NCBI RefSeq assembly: GCF_000940805.1
Contig: NZ_CP007142.1
Coordinates: 6,176,593 to 6,240,592 of the forward strand
Reading direction: 5' to 3'
Length of the DNA: 64,000 nucleotides
Source: Gynuella sunshinyii YC6258
GTDB taxonomy: Bacteria; Pseudomonadota; Gammaproteobacteria; Pseudomonadales; Natronospirillaceae
How positions within the stretch are numbered: position 1 is the first letter of the stretch; the number at the start of each line of letters is the position of its first letter. Shown piece by piece: positions 1 through 9,213 of this stretch. The position numbers and the translations under genes are program-made. The notes under the pieces were generated by a model that was given only the letters and a program-made list of their open reading frames with translations, did not search any database and was not told where the DNA came from.

Positions 1-1236
1 GGCCATACCACCCTCGGCAATCAAAAGTTCACCGTTGGAGGCCAGTGCGTTACAGTCACGATTCGGCAGGTCATAAACCACGAACATGAACATGTTGGCA
101 CCCTGTACCAGCGCTTCGTTCAGATGATCACGCAGACCCATCGCGGTTGAAGTGCCTTCAATCGCAGCAATTCGGTCCATCCAGACGGCTGTATTGATGT
201 CTGCAATCGAAGCACCACCTGGTTCAGCGGCCGCTTTGGCAGACCATTCGGGGTTGACATACCAGACCGCATCACGGAATGGGTTATCGACCCGAGCGGC
301 ACCACTGGAGCCATCTGTCACGGTGATAGTGGTTGAGGCCTGATCACTGTCCTGCCCGTCACTGACGGTAACGGTGACCACATATGATCCTGGATCAGAG
401 AACAGATGGCTGGGAGTCGGTCCTGTTCCCGTAGAGCCGTCACCAAAGACCCAGCTATAGGTCAGCGGATCATTATCCGCATCGCTGGAACCACTGGCAT
501 CGAAGGCTACCACCACAGGTGCTTTGCCACCGCGAACATCGCTGCTGATTACTGCGTTCGGCGGTGTATTACCCGTTTCAGTGGTCACCGCGATATTGAC
601 ACTGGCCGTGTCTGTCAGCGAACCATCACTAACGGTCACAACAGCGGTATAATCACCTGCTGCGGAGTAAGTATGTGCAGCGGTGACGCCAGCACCCGTG
701 GTACCATCACCAAAGCTCCAGCTGTATGTCAATGCATCACCATCAGCATCGGTTGAGCCGCTGGCGGAGAAACTGACGGCCAATGGAGCATTGCCAGTAG
801 TTGGAGTTGCCTGGGCAGCTGCAACTGGAGCGTGATTGGTCGGAGTACCTCCACCACCACACACGCTGCCGGTTACTGTTGGTATCTGAGCGTTCGCACC
901 GGTAGAGCCTTTGGTACCCTGGAATCCGAACTCTGCACTCTGGCCCACGGAAATATTGCCGTTCCAACCCAGATTGGTTGCAGTGTAAGGATTGGTACCG
1001 GTTACATTTGCATTCCAGCTATTGGTCATCCGGGAGCCATCAGTGTACTCCCAGCCAACCTGCCAACCGTTAATGGCACTGTTGCCGTCGTTTTTAATTT
1101 TGATTGTTGCAGTAAAGCCGGTATTCCATTCACTGTTTACCAGATACTCACAGGTTGCCGCCTGAGCCGTGGTTCCGTAAATGGCTCCGATCGTCAAAAT
1201 GGATGCTATGGCAAAATTGCATCTTCGATTTGTCAT
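1..1236 (-). CDS. Secreted modular cellulase, GH6 (CBM2 - PKD - PKD - GH6), 3' part outside window
   Basis: The first 412 codons are present; the gene runs off the left edge. Translating the minus strand gives a signal peptide (about residues 1-26, ending AQA), a family 2 carbohydrate-binding module (about 27-126, terminal Cys29 and Cys126, Trp37, Trp74 and Trp91 spaced like the CBM2a surface tryptophans), a Gly/Pro/Thr linker, two PKD domains (about 135-218 and 225-307, each with a WxFGDG motif), then the start of a glycoside hydrolase family 6 domain from about 318 ([27 protein letters not shown]). GH6 enzymes are inverting endoglucanases or cellobiohydrolases that cut beta-1,4-glucan. The catalytic acid lies beyond the window, so endo or exo mode cannot be judged. 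The ATG at 1236 follows GGGAA and directly precedes the signal peptide. The product should be exported and bind crystalline cellulose. Confidence 0.9.
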   Translation of the reverse strand, partial: MTNRRCNFAIASILTIGAIYGTTAQAATCEYLVNSEWNTGFTATIKIKNDGNSAINGWQVGWEYTDGSRMTNSWNANVTGTNPYTATNLGWNGNISVGQSAEFGFQGTKGSTGANAQIPTVTGSVCGGGGTPTNHAPVAAAQATPTTGNAPLAVSFSASGSTDADGDALTYSWSFGDGTTGAGVTAAHTYSAAGDYTAVVTVSDGSLTDTASVNIAVTTETGNTPPNAVISSDVRGGKAPVVVAFDASGSSDADNDPLTYSWVFGDGSTGTGPTPSHLFSDPGSYVVTVTVSDGQDSDQASTTITVTDGSSGAARVDNPFRDAVWYVNPEWSAKAAAEPGGASIADINTAVWMDRIAAIEGTSTAMGLRDHLNEALVQGANMFMFVVYDLPNRDCNALASNGELLIAEGGMA

Positions 1237-1604
1237 AAATTTGTTCCCATTGATCTATGCGATTCTTAATGAGTGCGTTATTCCTTACTCAACTACGAAT
1301 GCCGTAATAATCTCGCGTAGTTTGCGGTCTCTGATGACAATATTTTTAAAATTGAATGTCAGCAGATCGATGTCCATTTTTTTGCTGTGTCGTTAAGCCA
1401 GATTCAAGAATACGTAACCAAATACATCAGTTTCAGCCAAAACTCTGACGAACGTTTTTTTCTATATCAATATCGCCAGAGCGACTATTTTTTTAATTAC
1501 GTTTTTTGGAAACTTCCTGGACGTATTTGTTAATCGACCTCAAAACAATAGACAGAAAAGCAGCCGACGAAAATGGTAACAACGTAAAAACCTGCCTCTC
1601 TTAA

Positions 1605-1627
1605 TCTGTTCAAAACAATTGAACAGA
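1605..1627. promoter_or_regulatory. Perfect dyad TCTGTTCAA-N5-TTGAACAGA, candidate operator
   Basis: Nine-base perfect arms flank a 5-base spacer about 370 bp upstream of the GH6 start. No T-run follows on either strand, so an operator is more likely than a terminator. The cognate regulator is unknown. Confidence 0.4.
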
Positions 1628-1656
1628 GAAGCCAGATCATTAACTAAAACTCATCA

Positions 1657-1673
1657 TTGAATTCTAAATTCAA
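1657..1673. repeat. Perfect dyad TTGAATT-CTA-AATTCAA
   Basis: Seven-base perfect arms with a 3-base spacer, 30 bp from the neighbouring dyad. It is AT-rich, so chance occurrence is more likely than for the TCTGTTCAA dyad. Confidence 0.3.
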
Positions 1674-1714
1674 GAAAATGAAATTTTTTTCATCGACAAC
1701 AAGTAATCATGGTA

Positions 1715-1747
1715 AAAAGCCTGAAATATACCTAGCTAAAGGCTTTT
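1715..1747. repeat. Inverted repeat AAAAGCCT / AGGCTTTT
   Basis: Eight-base arms with a 17-base loop and terminal A/T runs on both sides. It resembles a weak bidirectional terminator. The bdhA transcript would pass through it on the minus strand. Confidence 0.3.
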
Positions 1748-2053
1748 AACCGGAAAATTGGCTTGAGATTCTTATGTATGACAATGAGACGAACCTCACA
1801 CTTCAAACAAAACAAAAAAATTCAATGCGCCGACCGGTTAATAGTTAACAATGCAACCAAATGTGCTTTCATTCGATAAAATAGCAGCCAGAAAACCTGT
1901 AAATCCTGTAACAGGCACTTGGTTTTTTAAGGCACTAAATTTTTATTTAATACATTAGTACAGCCTTAACAGCATTATAAGAAACAATATGGTGTATTAA
2001 TTCACAATATTCACATATGCCCCGAACATCGTGAAATGAGCAACGAGAAGACA

Positions 2054-2815
2054 CTATCTTGCCGTCCAACCACCATCCAGAACAATGGTCTGACCGGTAA
2101 TATTCTTACCTGCCGGCGATATTAAAAAATCCACCGAGGCAGTAATTTCGTCCATACCGATGAACTGTTTTTTAGGCATCGGGGCCAACATAATATTGTC
2201 GATCACAGCCTGCTCAGATATTTGATGTTCATGTGCCTGCGCCGCAATCTGTTGTGCCACTAATGCAGTCTTCACATAAGCAGGACAAATGGTATTGATC
2301 GTAATGTCGTGCTCCGCAACCTCCAGCGCCACCGCTTTGGAAAAACCGAGCAAGCCATGCTTGGCTGCGACATAAGCACTTTTATATGGCGATGCCACCA
2401 GTGAGTGAATGGAGCCTATATTGACGATCCTGCCGTAATTCTGTTGTTTCATTCTCGGCATCGCCGCTCTGGTCAGCATGGCAGGACCAACCAGCAGAAC
2501 GTTCAGCACCATCTGCCAGCGCCCGACCGGAAAATCCTCCAGCCGGGATACGTATTGAATACCGGCATTATTGACCAACACATCCACCCGCTCACACTGC
2601 TGAATCACTGCATCGATATCCGTACTGGAGCAGACATCGAGCTGTATACCCTCTGCCTGGCCACCATTGCTGCGGATGACGTCAGCCGCCGATCTGGCTG
2701 CATATTCATCCAGATCAGTCACGATCACTTTAAACCGCGTTGCCAATGAGGCGGCAATGGCAAGACCAATACCAGCACCTGCGCCAGTCACCAATGCTAC
2801 GGGTTGAATCGCCAT
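2054..2815 (-). CDS. bdhA: D-3-hydroxybutyrate dehydrogenase (SDR family)
   Basis: A 253-residue short-chain dehydrogenase predicted to interconvert D-3-hydroxybutyrate and acetoacetate with NAD(H), in the cytoplasm, as in polyhydroxybutyrate or ketone-body use (EC 1.1.1.30). The Rossmann motif TGAGAGIG is at 10-17, NNAG at 82-85, catalytic Ser135, Tyr148 and Lys152. Gln87, His137 and Lys145 fit the substrate-binding Gln, His and Lys of bacterial 3-HBDH, and the stretch from 135 to 190 is closer to that family than to FabG. The start is set by an AGGAGAA ribosome site just upstream of the ATG. It stands alone; no acetoacetate CoA-transferase or pha gene is next to it. Confidence 0.85.
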   Translation of the reverse strand: MAIQPVALVTGAGAGIGLAIAASLATRFKVIVTDLDEYAARSAADVIRSNGGQAEGIQLDVCSSTDIDAVIQQCERVDVLVNNAGIQYVSRLEDFPVGRWQMVLNVLLVGPAMLTRAAMPRMKQQNYGRIVNIGSIHSLVASPYKSAYVAAKHGLLGFSKAVALEVAEHDITINTICPAYVKTALVAQQIAAQAHEHQISEQAVIDNIMLAPMPKKQFIGMDEITASVDFLISPAGKNITGQTIVLDGGWTAR

Positions 2816-3056
2816 ACATTTCTCCTGAATATTGTTGTTTTTTTACCAGAATCCGTATTTGCGCGAATTTCGTCAATACGACCTGCGGTTAAGCCGTCAG
2901 TAGTTTCCCTGAGGTCTGCACTCCCTGGCAGGCAAAGATCATAAAAGCACACTCTATAGTTTAGGCCCATTGCATCGGAAAACAGCTTGGGCTTTTGAAT
3001 TTTTCCCGCTCTGCTATAGCATTAGCAGCAATTTTTACCTGAGAGCTTTGATCATC

Positions 3057-3605
3057 ATGGCAAATTCACTACAGGACCAGCTGCTGAAAGCCGGACTGGT
3101 TGATAAGAAGAAGTCCCAACAGATAAAAAAACAAAAGCAGCAGGCCGAGAAACTGCAACGTAAACACAAAGTATCGACAGAGGACGATAAGGTCGATATA
3201 ACCGCAGTCCGGCAGGCCGAAGCGGAGAAGTCCAGAGAACTGAACCGCAAACGCGATGAAGAGGCACAGGCGCGGGCCATCATGGCGCAGATCAAGCAGA
3301 TGATCGAAACCAGCCACATCAATCATGATAAGGGTGAGCTGGCGTTTCATTTCAAACACGGTACTCTGGTGAAACAGATATACGTCACTGCTGAACAACA
3401 GGCTCAGCTCGAGCGCGGTCAACTGGCCATTGTTTCATTTGAAGACCGCTATCGTCTGGTACCCAGAATTGTTGCGCAAAAAATAGCCGAGCGTGATGCC
3501 GGACTGGTAATTTTCCTGAACGAACCAGGTTATGCCGGACAACACCAGGCAGACGAAGACGATCCTTACAAGGATTTCGTCATTCCCGATGACTTAATGT
3601 GGTAA
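3057..3605 (+). CDS. DUF2058 family protein (YaiL-like)
   Basis: A 182-residue protein of the DUF2058/YaiL family, described in E. coli only as a nucleoprotein or polysome-associated protein of unknown function. The start MANSLQDQLLKAGLVDKKK is typical of the family; an upstream in-frame ATG at 2970 would add 29 residues that do not look conserved. Residues 15-90 are highly charged and probably helical or coiled; the C-terminal half carries the conserved core (FHFKHGTLVKQIYV, then IVSFEDRYRLVP) and an acidic tail ending in W. It lies 6 bp upstream of a DEAD-box helicase gene that has a weak TTG start, so translational coupling is likely. An RNA-related role fits but is inference. Confidence 0.8.
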   Translation: MANSLQDQLLKAGLVDKKKSQQIKKQKQQAEKLQRKHKVSTEDDKVDITAVRQAEAEKSRELNRKRDEEAQARAIMAQIKQMIETSHINHDKGELAFHFKHGTLVKQIYVTAEQQAQLERGQLAIVSFEDRYRLVPRIVAQKIAERDAGLVIFLNEPGYAGQHQADEDDPYKDFVIPDDLMW

Positions 3606-3611
3606 TGCAAT

Positions 3612-4904
3612 TTGTTTACACACTTTGAACTTTCCGAATCGCTGCTCAAGGCGATCACCCAACTAAACTGGGAGCAGCCAACTGATATTCAGCAGGCTGT
3701 CATACCCAAAGCACTTGAACAAAAAGACTTGTTACTGAGTGCCAGCACCGGAAGCGGTAAAAGCGCCGCGTTTCTGTTGCCACTGCTTGAGCGGCTGATA
3801 CGCCGAAAAAAGGACAATACCGACACCCTTGCACTAATCCTTTCACCCACGCGAGAGCTGGCCAGCCAATTATTCAAAGACTGTCAGGCCCTGGCAGCAT
3901 TTACCGATATCAACAGTATTGTTATCACCGGTGGTGAGAGCCTTAAACCACAGGCAGCCAAAATCCGTAAAAACCCGGAAATCGTCATTGCCACACCGGG
4001 ACGCCTGCTGGAACACCTGACGGCAAAACAGGTATTTCTGCAGGATCTGGAATATCTGGTGATCGACGAGGCCGACAGAATGCTCGACATGGGTTTTCAT
4101 GAAGACGTTCTGAATATCGTCAAAGCCTGCCAATCGCAACGCCAGACGTTGCTATGTTCAGCAACCCTGAGTGACCCGGCGGTATTACGGCTGGCCCGTG
4201 AGATCATGACTCCCGATGCCGAACACATCGATCTGACGGAAACCCAGGAACAGCCGAGTATCCGTCAGCAGATTATTCTTGCAGACGACCGGAAACATAA
4301 GGAAAGGCTGCTCGACTGGCTGTTACAGAATGAGACTTACGACAAGACGATCATCTTCTGTAATACCCGTGATCAGGCAGACGCTCTTGGCAACGTTTTA
4401 CGTTACCATGATTACCGGGTCGAAGTACTACATGGCGAAAAGCAGCATCAGCAGCGGAAAAAAGTCATGCAGGCTTTTACCAACCAGGGCTTGAAGATAT
4501 TGGTGGCATCGGATGTCGCGGCCAGAGGGCTTGATATCGATGGCATAAATCTGGTGATCAACTTCGACTTTGCCCGTAAAGGTGATGACCATCTGCATCG
4601 GGTGGGCCGTACCGGTCGTGCAGGTACAGAAGGGTTAGCCATCTCGTTTGTCACCGCCAATGAATGGAATCTGATGGTCGGTATTGAGAGATACCTGGGG
4701 ATTCACTTTGAACAACGCCAGATCAAGGCTCTGAAAGGCAGTTTCACCGGCCCGAAAAAGCTCAAGGCATCCGGCAAAGCTTATGGCTCGAAGAAAAAGA
4801 AAAACAGCAGCAAAGCTGATGTGAAAAAGTCCAGACCCGCGAAAAAACCGACAACCGACAGCGGCGGATTTGGAGTGATCAGGAAAAAAACCAAGAAAGA
4901 CTGA
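3612..4904 (+). CDS. DEAD-box ATP-dependent RNA helicase, SrmB-like
   Basis: A 430-residue RNA helicase. It shows a Q-motif region (PTDIQQAVIP), Walker A ASTGSGKS, PTRELA, TPGR, DEAD within VIDEADRMLDMGF, SAT, and the C-terminal motifs ARGLDI and HRVGRTGRAG, followed by a basic Lys-rich tail (about 370-430) of the kind that binds RNA. The closest E. coli family member by eye is SrmB, which acts in 50S ribosome assembly; RhlE and other DEAD paralogues cannot be excluded. An in-frame stop at 3603 forces the start to the TTG at 3612 or later. There is no strong ribosome site, so it probably depends on coupling to the upstream DUF2058 gene. Its stop overlaps the gluQ start by one base. Confidence 0.85.
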   Translation: MFTHFELSESLLKAITQLNWEQPTDIQQAVIPKALEQKDLLLSASTGSGKSAAFLLPLLERLIRRKKDNTDTLALILSPTRELASQLFKDCQALAAFTDINSIVITGGESLKPQAAKIRKNPEIVIATPGRLLEHLTAKQVFLQDLEYLVIDEADRMLDMGFHEDVLNIVKACQSQRQTLLCSATLSDPAVLRLAREIMTPDAEHIDLTETQEQPSIRQQIILADDRKHKERLLDWLLQNETYDKTIIFCNTRDQADALGNVLRYHDYRVEVLHGEKQHQQRKKVMQAFTNQGLKILVASDVAARGLDIDGINLVINFDFARKGDDHLHRVGRTGRAGTEGLAISFVTANEWNLMVGIERYLGIHFEQRQIKALKGSFTGPKKLKASGKAYGSKKKKNSSKADVKKSRPAKKPTTDSGGFGVIRKKTKKD

Positions 4905-5776
4905 TGTCAGAATATCGCGGTCGTTTTGCCCCTTCACCGACTGGCCCTCTGCATATAGGGTCACTGTTTACCGCAGTGGCCAGTTACCTGCACGCACGCC
5001 AACAGAACGGCAAATGGCTGGTGAGGATAGAAGATATTGATCCGCCCCGCGAAGTACCCGGTGCCAGCGATGATATCCTTAGAACGCTGGAACGATTTGG
5101 CCTGTACTGGGATGAATCCGTAATTTATCAGAGCCAGCGCCATCAGTATTATCTGGAGGCCATTGAGCAGCTTCGACAGCAGCATAAACTGTTCTGGTGT
5201 CGTTGCTCACGCAAGGAACTGGAATCGTTTGCCGCCTATCCAGGTTACTGCCATCGTTACAATGCTGACAGGCCTGACAGTGCGATTCGGATTCGCACTG
5301 ATCAGCACATCATTCATTTTAGTGATCTGTTGCAAGGACCTGACCATTGGTCGCTGGCCGAACACGGGGGCGATTTTGTCATCCGCCGCCGCGATGGTTT
5401 ATTCGCTTACCAACTGGCTGTCTGTGTTGATGATCACGCTCAACATATCAATACGATCGTGCGCGGTATCGATCTATATGATTCCACCTGCAAGCAAATC
5501 TACCTACAGCAACGACTTAACTATCACACACCGATCTATGCGCATCTACCGGTGCTGGTAAACCGGACCGGACAAAAGCTCAGTAAACAAACGTTTGCAC
5601 GTCCGGTAAACGACCTGGAGCCTCGCAACTGCCTGTTATGGGTACTGAAGGCACTGGGCCTGACTCCGGATTCGTCCATGGACCTGGCTGATATGTTACC
5701 GTGGGCGACTCAACAGTTTGACATTCATGCGCTTTACGGACAAAAACAGCACATCGCACCGGACTTCAGTGAATAA
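4904..5776 (+). CDS. gluQ: Glutamyl-Q tRNA(Asp) synthetase
   Basis: A 290-residue truncated glutamyl-tRNA synthetase paralogue that attaches glutamate to the queuosine base of tRNA-Asp. The catalytic core starts RFAPSPTGPLHIGS (HIGH-like signature), has the zinc-site pattern CRC...Y...C (WCRCSRKEL, then GYCHRY), and a KMSKS-like KLSKQT. It lacks the anticodon-binding domain of full GluRS, and the length matches the YadB/GluQ-RS family. In E. coli and many gammaproteobacteria gluQ follows dksA; here it follows a DEAD-box helicase with an ATGA-type overlap, so translation is probably coupled. Confidence 0.95.
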   Translation: MSEYRGRFAPSPTGPLHIGSLFTAVASYLHARQQNGKWLVRIEDIDPPREVPGASDDILRTLERFGLYWDESVIYQSQRHQYYLEAIEQLRQQHKLFWCRCSRKELESFAAYPGYCHRYNADRPDSAIRIRTDQHIIHFSDLLQGPDHWSLAEHGGDFVIRRRDGLFAYQLAVCVDDHAQHINTIVRGIDLYDSTCKQIYLQQRLNYHTPIYAHLPVLVNRTGQKLSKQTFARPVNDLEPRNCLLWVLKALGLTPDSSMDLADMLPWATQQFDIHALYGQKQHIAPDFSE

Positions 5777-6111
5777 AATATTTGCCATCAATTGGATCTG
5801 TAATCCATGGCGGAAATTCTGTCGCAACCCAAAAGACACTGCTTTTCAGTAACACGATAACTTCTTAATGGTATTCGAAAACGGACGCAAACATCAGCAA
5901 TCAGTCCATATTCTGTTTTCTGTTAGCGATCTGGAAATAATCCAATATATCGCTGCTGCTCCGTATGCGAATCATCTACCATAGCCAGAACCTTTAAGAA
6001 TAAGAATAAAAATAACAAAGCCTGAATAATAACCTGCGTCACCGACATGACTCAGGAGTTCTAATAACAATAAACCAAGATATTCCCGGTTTTTAATGGA
6101 GGAAGTCGTGA
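5777..6111. other. Intergenic region between gluQ and the DegV gene
   Basis: A 335-bp gap without a coding frame. I see no clear terminator for the upstream operon. A strong ribosome site, GGAGGAAG at about 6099-6106, sits just before the DegV start. Confidence 0.6.
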
Positions 6112-7056
6112 ATGAAATGCGTTGTCGTCGTTGATTCCAGTTGTGATCTGCCTCAGGACTATCTTCAGTCCAATCCGATTTTGGTTTTACCGTTGAATTT
6201 TTCTATCGATGGCAAGAAAGCTGTCGACACGCTGTCATCCGTCGAAAAAATCAAAATGTATAGCAGGGAACTGCTGGGCCGGGACCATAACGTCGAATCC
6301 ATTCCATCTTCTCCGGCGCAGGTCTACACCTTTTTTATGAATCACGTGGTCACCCAATATGATTTTGCACTGGGTCAAACCGTCACTCAGAGCCGCAGTC
6401 CCAATTACGACAACTGGCAGCAGGCTAGCGGCCAGATTCAAACTGATTACCATTTAAAACGTCATGATGCGGGTCTGACGACTCCGTTCAGTTTCAGAGT
6501 CATTAATTCAGGAACCTTTTTTGCCGGACAGGGGCTGCTGGCCGCCTATACCATTGAACGTTTGAAACAGGGTATCAGCAAAAACCAGATTCGTGCGGTG
6601 GTGGAAGATTTCAAGCAGGATATCAATGCCTTTGCGGTTCCGCGCGATGTGGCCTACCTACGAGAGCGAGCCCGGAAAAAAGGTGATTCATCAGTAGGTC
6701 TGCTGGCATCAATGATCGGCAAAACCCTGGATATTTCACCAGTGATCCGGGGAGATTCCGACAGCACAGAAACGGTGGCCAAAATCAGAGGGCGGGATAA
6801 CGCCGTTAACAGGCTGTTTGATTATACCACTCGTCATATGCAGGAAGGTCTGAGCTTTCCTGTAGTATGCATCAGCATTGCTGATGAACCTGCGACATTA
6901 ACGATGTTTGCGGGATTTGACACTCTGCTGGAACAGGCAAAAGCTCATGGCGTTAAAGTACTCATCAGCGTAATGGGTATGGCCGGGGGGATCAATCTGG
7001 GGCCTGGCAGCATTTGCATTTCGTTTGCCAGCAAACATAAGGACTATGACTTCTGA
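6112..7056 (+). CDS. DegV family protein (fatty-acid-binding type)
   Basis: A 314-residue protein of the DegV family, whose members bind a fatty acid and, in Gram-positives, serve as FakB subunits of fatty acid kinase. It starts MKCVVVVDSSCDLP, the usual N-terminal strand and DSS motif; conserved patches follow at VINSGTFFAGQG and ISPVIRGDSDST. It is slightly longer than the common 280 residues because of an insertion around 80-120. No fakA kinase is present in the window, so the role in this organism is open. The ribosome site is strong. It is monocistronic and converges on the nucleoside transporter operon. Confidence 0.8.
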   Translation: MKCVVVVDSSCDLPQDYLQSNPILVLPLNFSIDGKKAVDTLSSVEKIKMYSRELLGRDHNVESIPSSPAQVYTFFMNHVVTQYDFALGQTVTQSRSPNYDNWQQASGQIQTDYHLKRHDAGLTTPFSFRVINSGTFFAGQGLLAAYTIERLKQGISKNQIRAVVEDFKQDINAFAVPRDVAYLRERARKKGDSSVGLLASMIGKTLDISPVIRGDSDSTETVAKIRGRDNAVNRLFDYTTRHMQEGLSFPVVCISIADEPATLTMFAGFDTLLEQAKAHGVKVLISVMGMAGGINLGPGSICISFASKHKDYDF

Positions 7057-7063
7057 GAACTGA

Positions 7064-7089
7064 CTCCCGGCCATTGTGAGGGCCGGGAG
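7064..7089. terminator. Hairpin between convergent genes
   Basis: CTCCCGGCC / GGCCGGGAG form a perfect 9-bp stem with an 8-base loop between the DegV gene (+) and the permease gene (-). There is no long T-run, so it may act as a shared, Rho-assisted terminator. Confidence 0.6.
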
Positions 7090-7106
7090 CAATGAGAAAC
7101 GAGCGG

Positions 7107-8090
7107 TTATTCCCGTTCTTTTACATAAGGGATACCGACCGCTTTGGGCGCCCGGGATTGACCGATAAAGCCCGCCAACAAAACCACGGTCAGAACATAC
7201 GGCACCATTTCAATAAACTGTACCGGAATCGACCCTATACCCAGGATCTCCACTCCCTGAAGCCGGATGGCATAAGCTTCCAACAGACCAAACAGGAAAC
7301 AGCCAAACATGGCCGGTACCGGTCGCCATTTCCCAAAGATCAGTGCCGCCAGTGCAATATAGCCCTTACCAGCACTCATATTGGGGATAAATTGCGCCAC
7401 GTTACCACCAGTGGACAGGTATGAGCCGGCAATACCGGTCAGAATACCGCAGACCACTAATGCCAGATAACGCATTTTGATGACCGAAATCCCTGCAGTA
7501 TCAACCGCAGCCGGATTCTCACCGACCGCCCGCAGGCGCAAACCGAAACGGGTACGGAACAGAATAAACCAGCTCAAAGGTACCAGCGCAAACGCGAGAT
7601 ACAGAACGATGGAATGACCACTCAGAACTTCACCGTAAATCGGGCCGACGATGGGAATATCCATGACTTTTTCGGCACCCCACCAGTTAATCGATTCAAA
7701 ACGGGCATCTCCCTGCAAATTAGGCGTCTGCCCACCCTGATCAAACCAGTAGCGTCCCAGAATCACGGTAGCCCCGGTGACCAGAATATTAATCGCCATA
7801 CCAGACACAATCTGATTGCCCCGGTGAGTGATGGTGGCAAAACCATGCAACATCGATAACGCGATAGTGGCACCGATGGCCGCCAACATTCCGATCCAGG
7901 CAGAGCCACTGACGTAAGCCGCTGCAGCCGCCGCAAATGCCGCCGCAAGCAACATACCTTCAAGGGCAATGTTCACCACCCCGGCACGCTCAGAAAACAT
8001 CCCGGCCAACGCACACAACACCAGCGGCGTCGACAGTCGCAACATGCTGTCCAGAGGCAAAATGATCCAGTTAAACCAAAACTCAAGCAT
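7107..8090 (-). CDS. Nucleoside ABC transporter permease (NupQ/YufQ type)
   Basis: A 327-residue inner-membrane permease of the BMP-linked carbohydrate/nucleoside ABC family (BPD_transp_2). About nine hydrophobic segments are visible, and the family signature is at the start (STPLVLCALAGMFSERAGVV, NIALEGMLL). It pairs with the adjacent larger permease. An upstream in-frame start six codons earlier exists, but AGGAGG lies six bases before the ATG at 8090, so I place the start there; it overlaps the preceding gene's stop by 8 bp. It is the last gene of the operon. The substrate is inferred as purine or pyrimidine nucleosides from the BMP family and the nearby nutA and hpt. Confidence 0.85.
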   Translation of the reverse strand: MLEFWFNWIILPLDSMLRLSTPLVLCALAGMFSERAGVVNIALEGMLLAAAFAAAAAAYVSGSAWIGMLAAIGATIALSMLHGFATITHRGNQIVSGMAINILVTGATVILGRYWFDQGGQTPNLQGDARFESINWWGAEKVMDIPIVGPIYGEVLSGHSIVLYLAFALVPLSWFILFRTRFGLRLRAVGENPAAVDTAGISVIKMRYLALVVCGILTGIAGSYLSTGGNVAQFIPNMSAGKGYIALAALIFGKWRPVPAMFGCFLFGLLEAYAIRLQGVEILGIGSIPVQFIEMVPYVLTVVLLAGFIGQSRAPKAVGIPYVKERE

Positions 8091-9213
8091 TTTGCGCCTC
8101 CTCGTCATTGTTCGAGCGGGAACGTGTCAGCGACAGATAGAGCTTCTCCACACTCGGTTTAAACATATATTCCAGAGCCCCACTGAACAAAATGATCAGC
8201 CCCTGCAGCACCACAATAATCTTGCTGTCCACCCCCGGGAATTCAAACGCCAGCTCTGCGCCTCCCTGATAGAGAAATCCAAACAACAGACTCGCCAGCA
8301 CGATACCCACCGGGTGATTACGTCCCATCAGAGCAACCGCAATACCGGTAAACCCAAAACCGGCCACATAGTTAAGTTTCAGCTGATGCACGTCGCCGGA
8401 AATCATGTTAAGAGCAAAAAAGCCGGACAGCATGCCAGACAGAATCATCGCCAGCAGTACAATTTTAACCGAACTGACGCCGGCATAGGCTGAGGCCGAG
8501 GCATTGGCACCATAGGCTCGAATTTCATATCCCCACCGGGTATGCCACAGGAACAACCAGACAAAGACACAACACAAAAGCGCAAACACAAAAGAGAGAT
8601 TCCAGGGGGTTGGTGTGACATCTATGCCCACCACCGACAGAACTTCATGCATTCTGGGTATCCAGCTGCTTTCGGGCAGGATAGCGGATTCAGAGGCCAT
8701 ACTGGCAGCTGGCTTGAGTACCTGTAGCAGTATATAACCGATCAGAGAATTACTGATCAGATTAAACATGATCGTGGTGATGACAATATGACTGCCGCGT
8801 TTGGCCTGCAAATAAGCCGGGATATAAGCCCACCCTGCGCCAAAAACACCCGCCGCGATTATCACCAATGGAATCATGATGATGGCGGGTAATGCATTGC
8901 CAAACCATAACGAAACAAACGTCACCCCCAGGCCACCAAGATAAGCCTGACCTTCACCGCCAATATTGAACAGTTGGGCACTGAACGCCACGGCCACGGC
9001 CAGACCGGTAAAAATAAAACCGGTGGTGTAATAAAGGGTATAACCCCAGCCCTCGGAATAACCAAAAGCCCCCTGCCACATGACTTTGGCAGCATCAATG
9101 GGACTGACACCGATATAGATAAACACCAGCGCCGATACCAGGAACGCGGCCAAAACGTTCAACACCGGGATAACGGCATAATTGATCCATGCGGGAATAC
9201 GTTGCTGACTCAT
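8083..9213 (-). CDS. Nucleoside ABC transporter permease (NupP/YufP type)
   Basis: A 376-residue polytopic permease, the larger partner of the heterodimeric BMP-type transporter. Conserved stretches include the motif GEGQAYLGGLG after the second or third membrane segment and the loop with RAYGANASASAYAGV, equivalent to the R-x-x-G-x-N cytoplasmic coupling region. The C-terminal tail is charged and cytoplasmic. The start overlaps the ATPase stop (ATGA), so the two are translated together. Function as above: nucleoside movement across the inner membrane, substrate inferred. Confidence 0.85.
   Translation of the reverse strand: MSQQRIPAWINYAVIPVLNVLAAFLVSALVFIYIGVSPIDAAKVMWQGAFGYSEGWGYTLYYTTGFIFTGLAVAVAFSAQLFNIGGEGQAYLGGLGVTFVSLWFGNALPAIIMIPLVIIAAGVFGAGWAYIPAYLQAKRGSHIVITTIMFNLISNSLIGYILLQVLKPAASMASESAILPESSWIPRMHEVLSVVGIDVTPTPWNLSFVFALLCCVFVWLFLWHTRWGYEIRAYGANASASAYAGVSSVKIVLLAMILSGMLSGFFALNMISGDVHQLKLNYVAGFGFTGIAVALMGRNHPVGIVLASLLFGFLYQGGAELAFEFPGVDSKIIVVLQGLIILFSGALEYMFKPSVEKLYLSLTRSRSNNDEEAQNA

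Larger units (their letters stand above)
1237..2053. other. Long AT-rich intergenic region upstream of the GH6 gene
   Basis: An 817-bp stretch between the cellulase start (-) and the end of the hydroxybutyrate dehydrogenase gene (-). I see no convincing coding frame. It holds many A and T runs and several inverted repeats, listed separately at 1605-1627, 1657-1673 and 1715-1747. The most likely content is the cellulase promoter with regulator sites, plus the unrecognised 3' end of the upstream transcript. Confidence 0.6.

Noticed and set aside
1181-1396. A 71-codon plus-strand frame at the cellulase 5' end
   Set aside because: It overlaps the signal-peptide coding region in antisense and has no family character.
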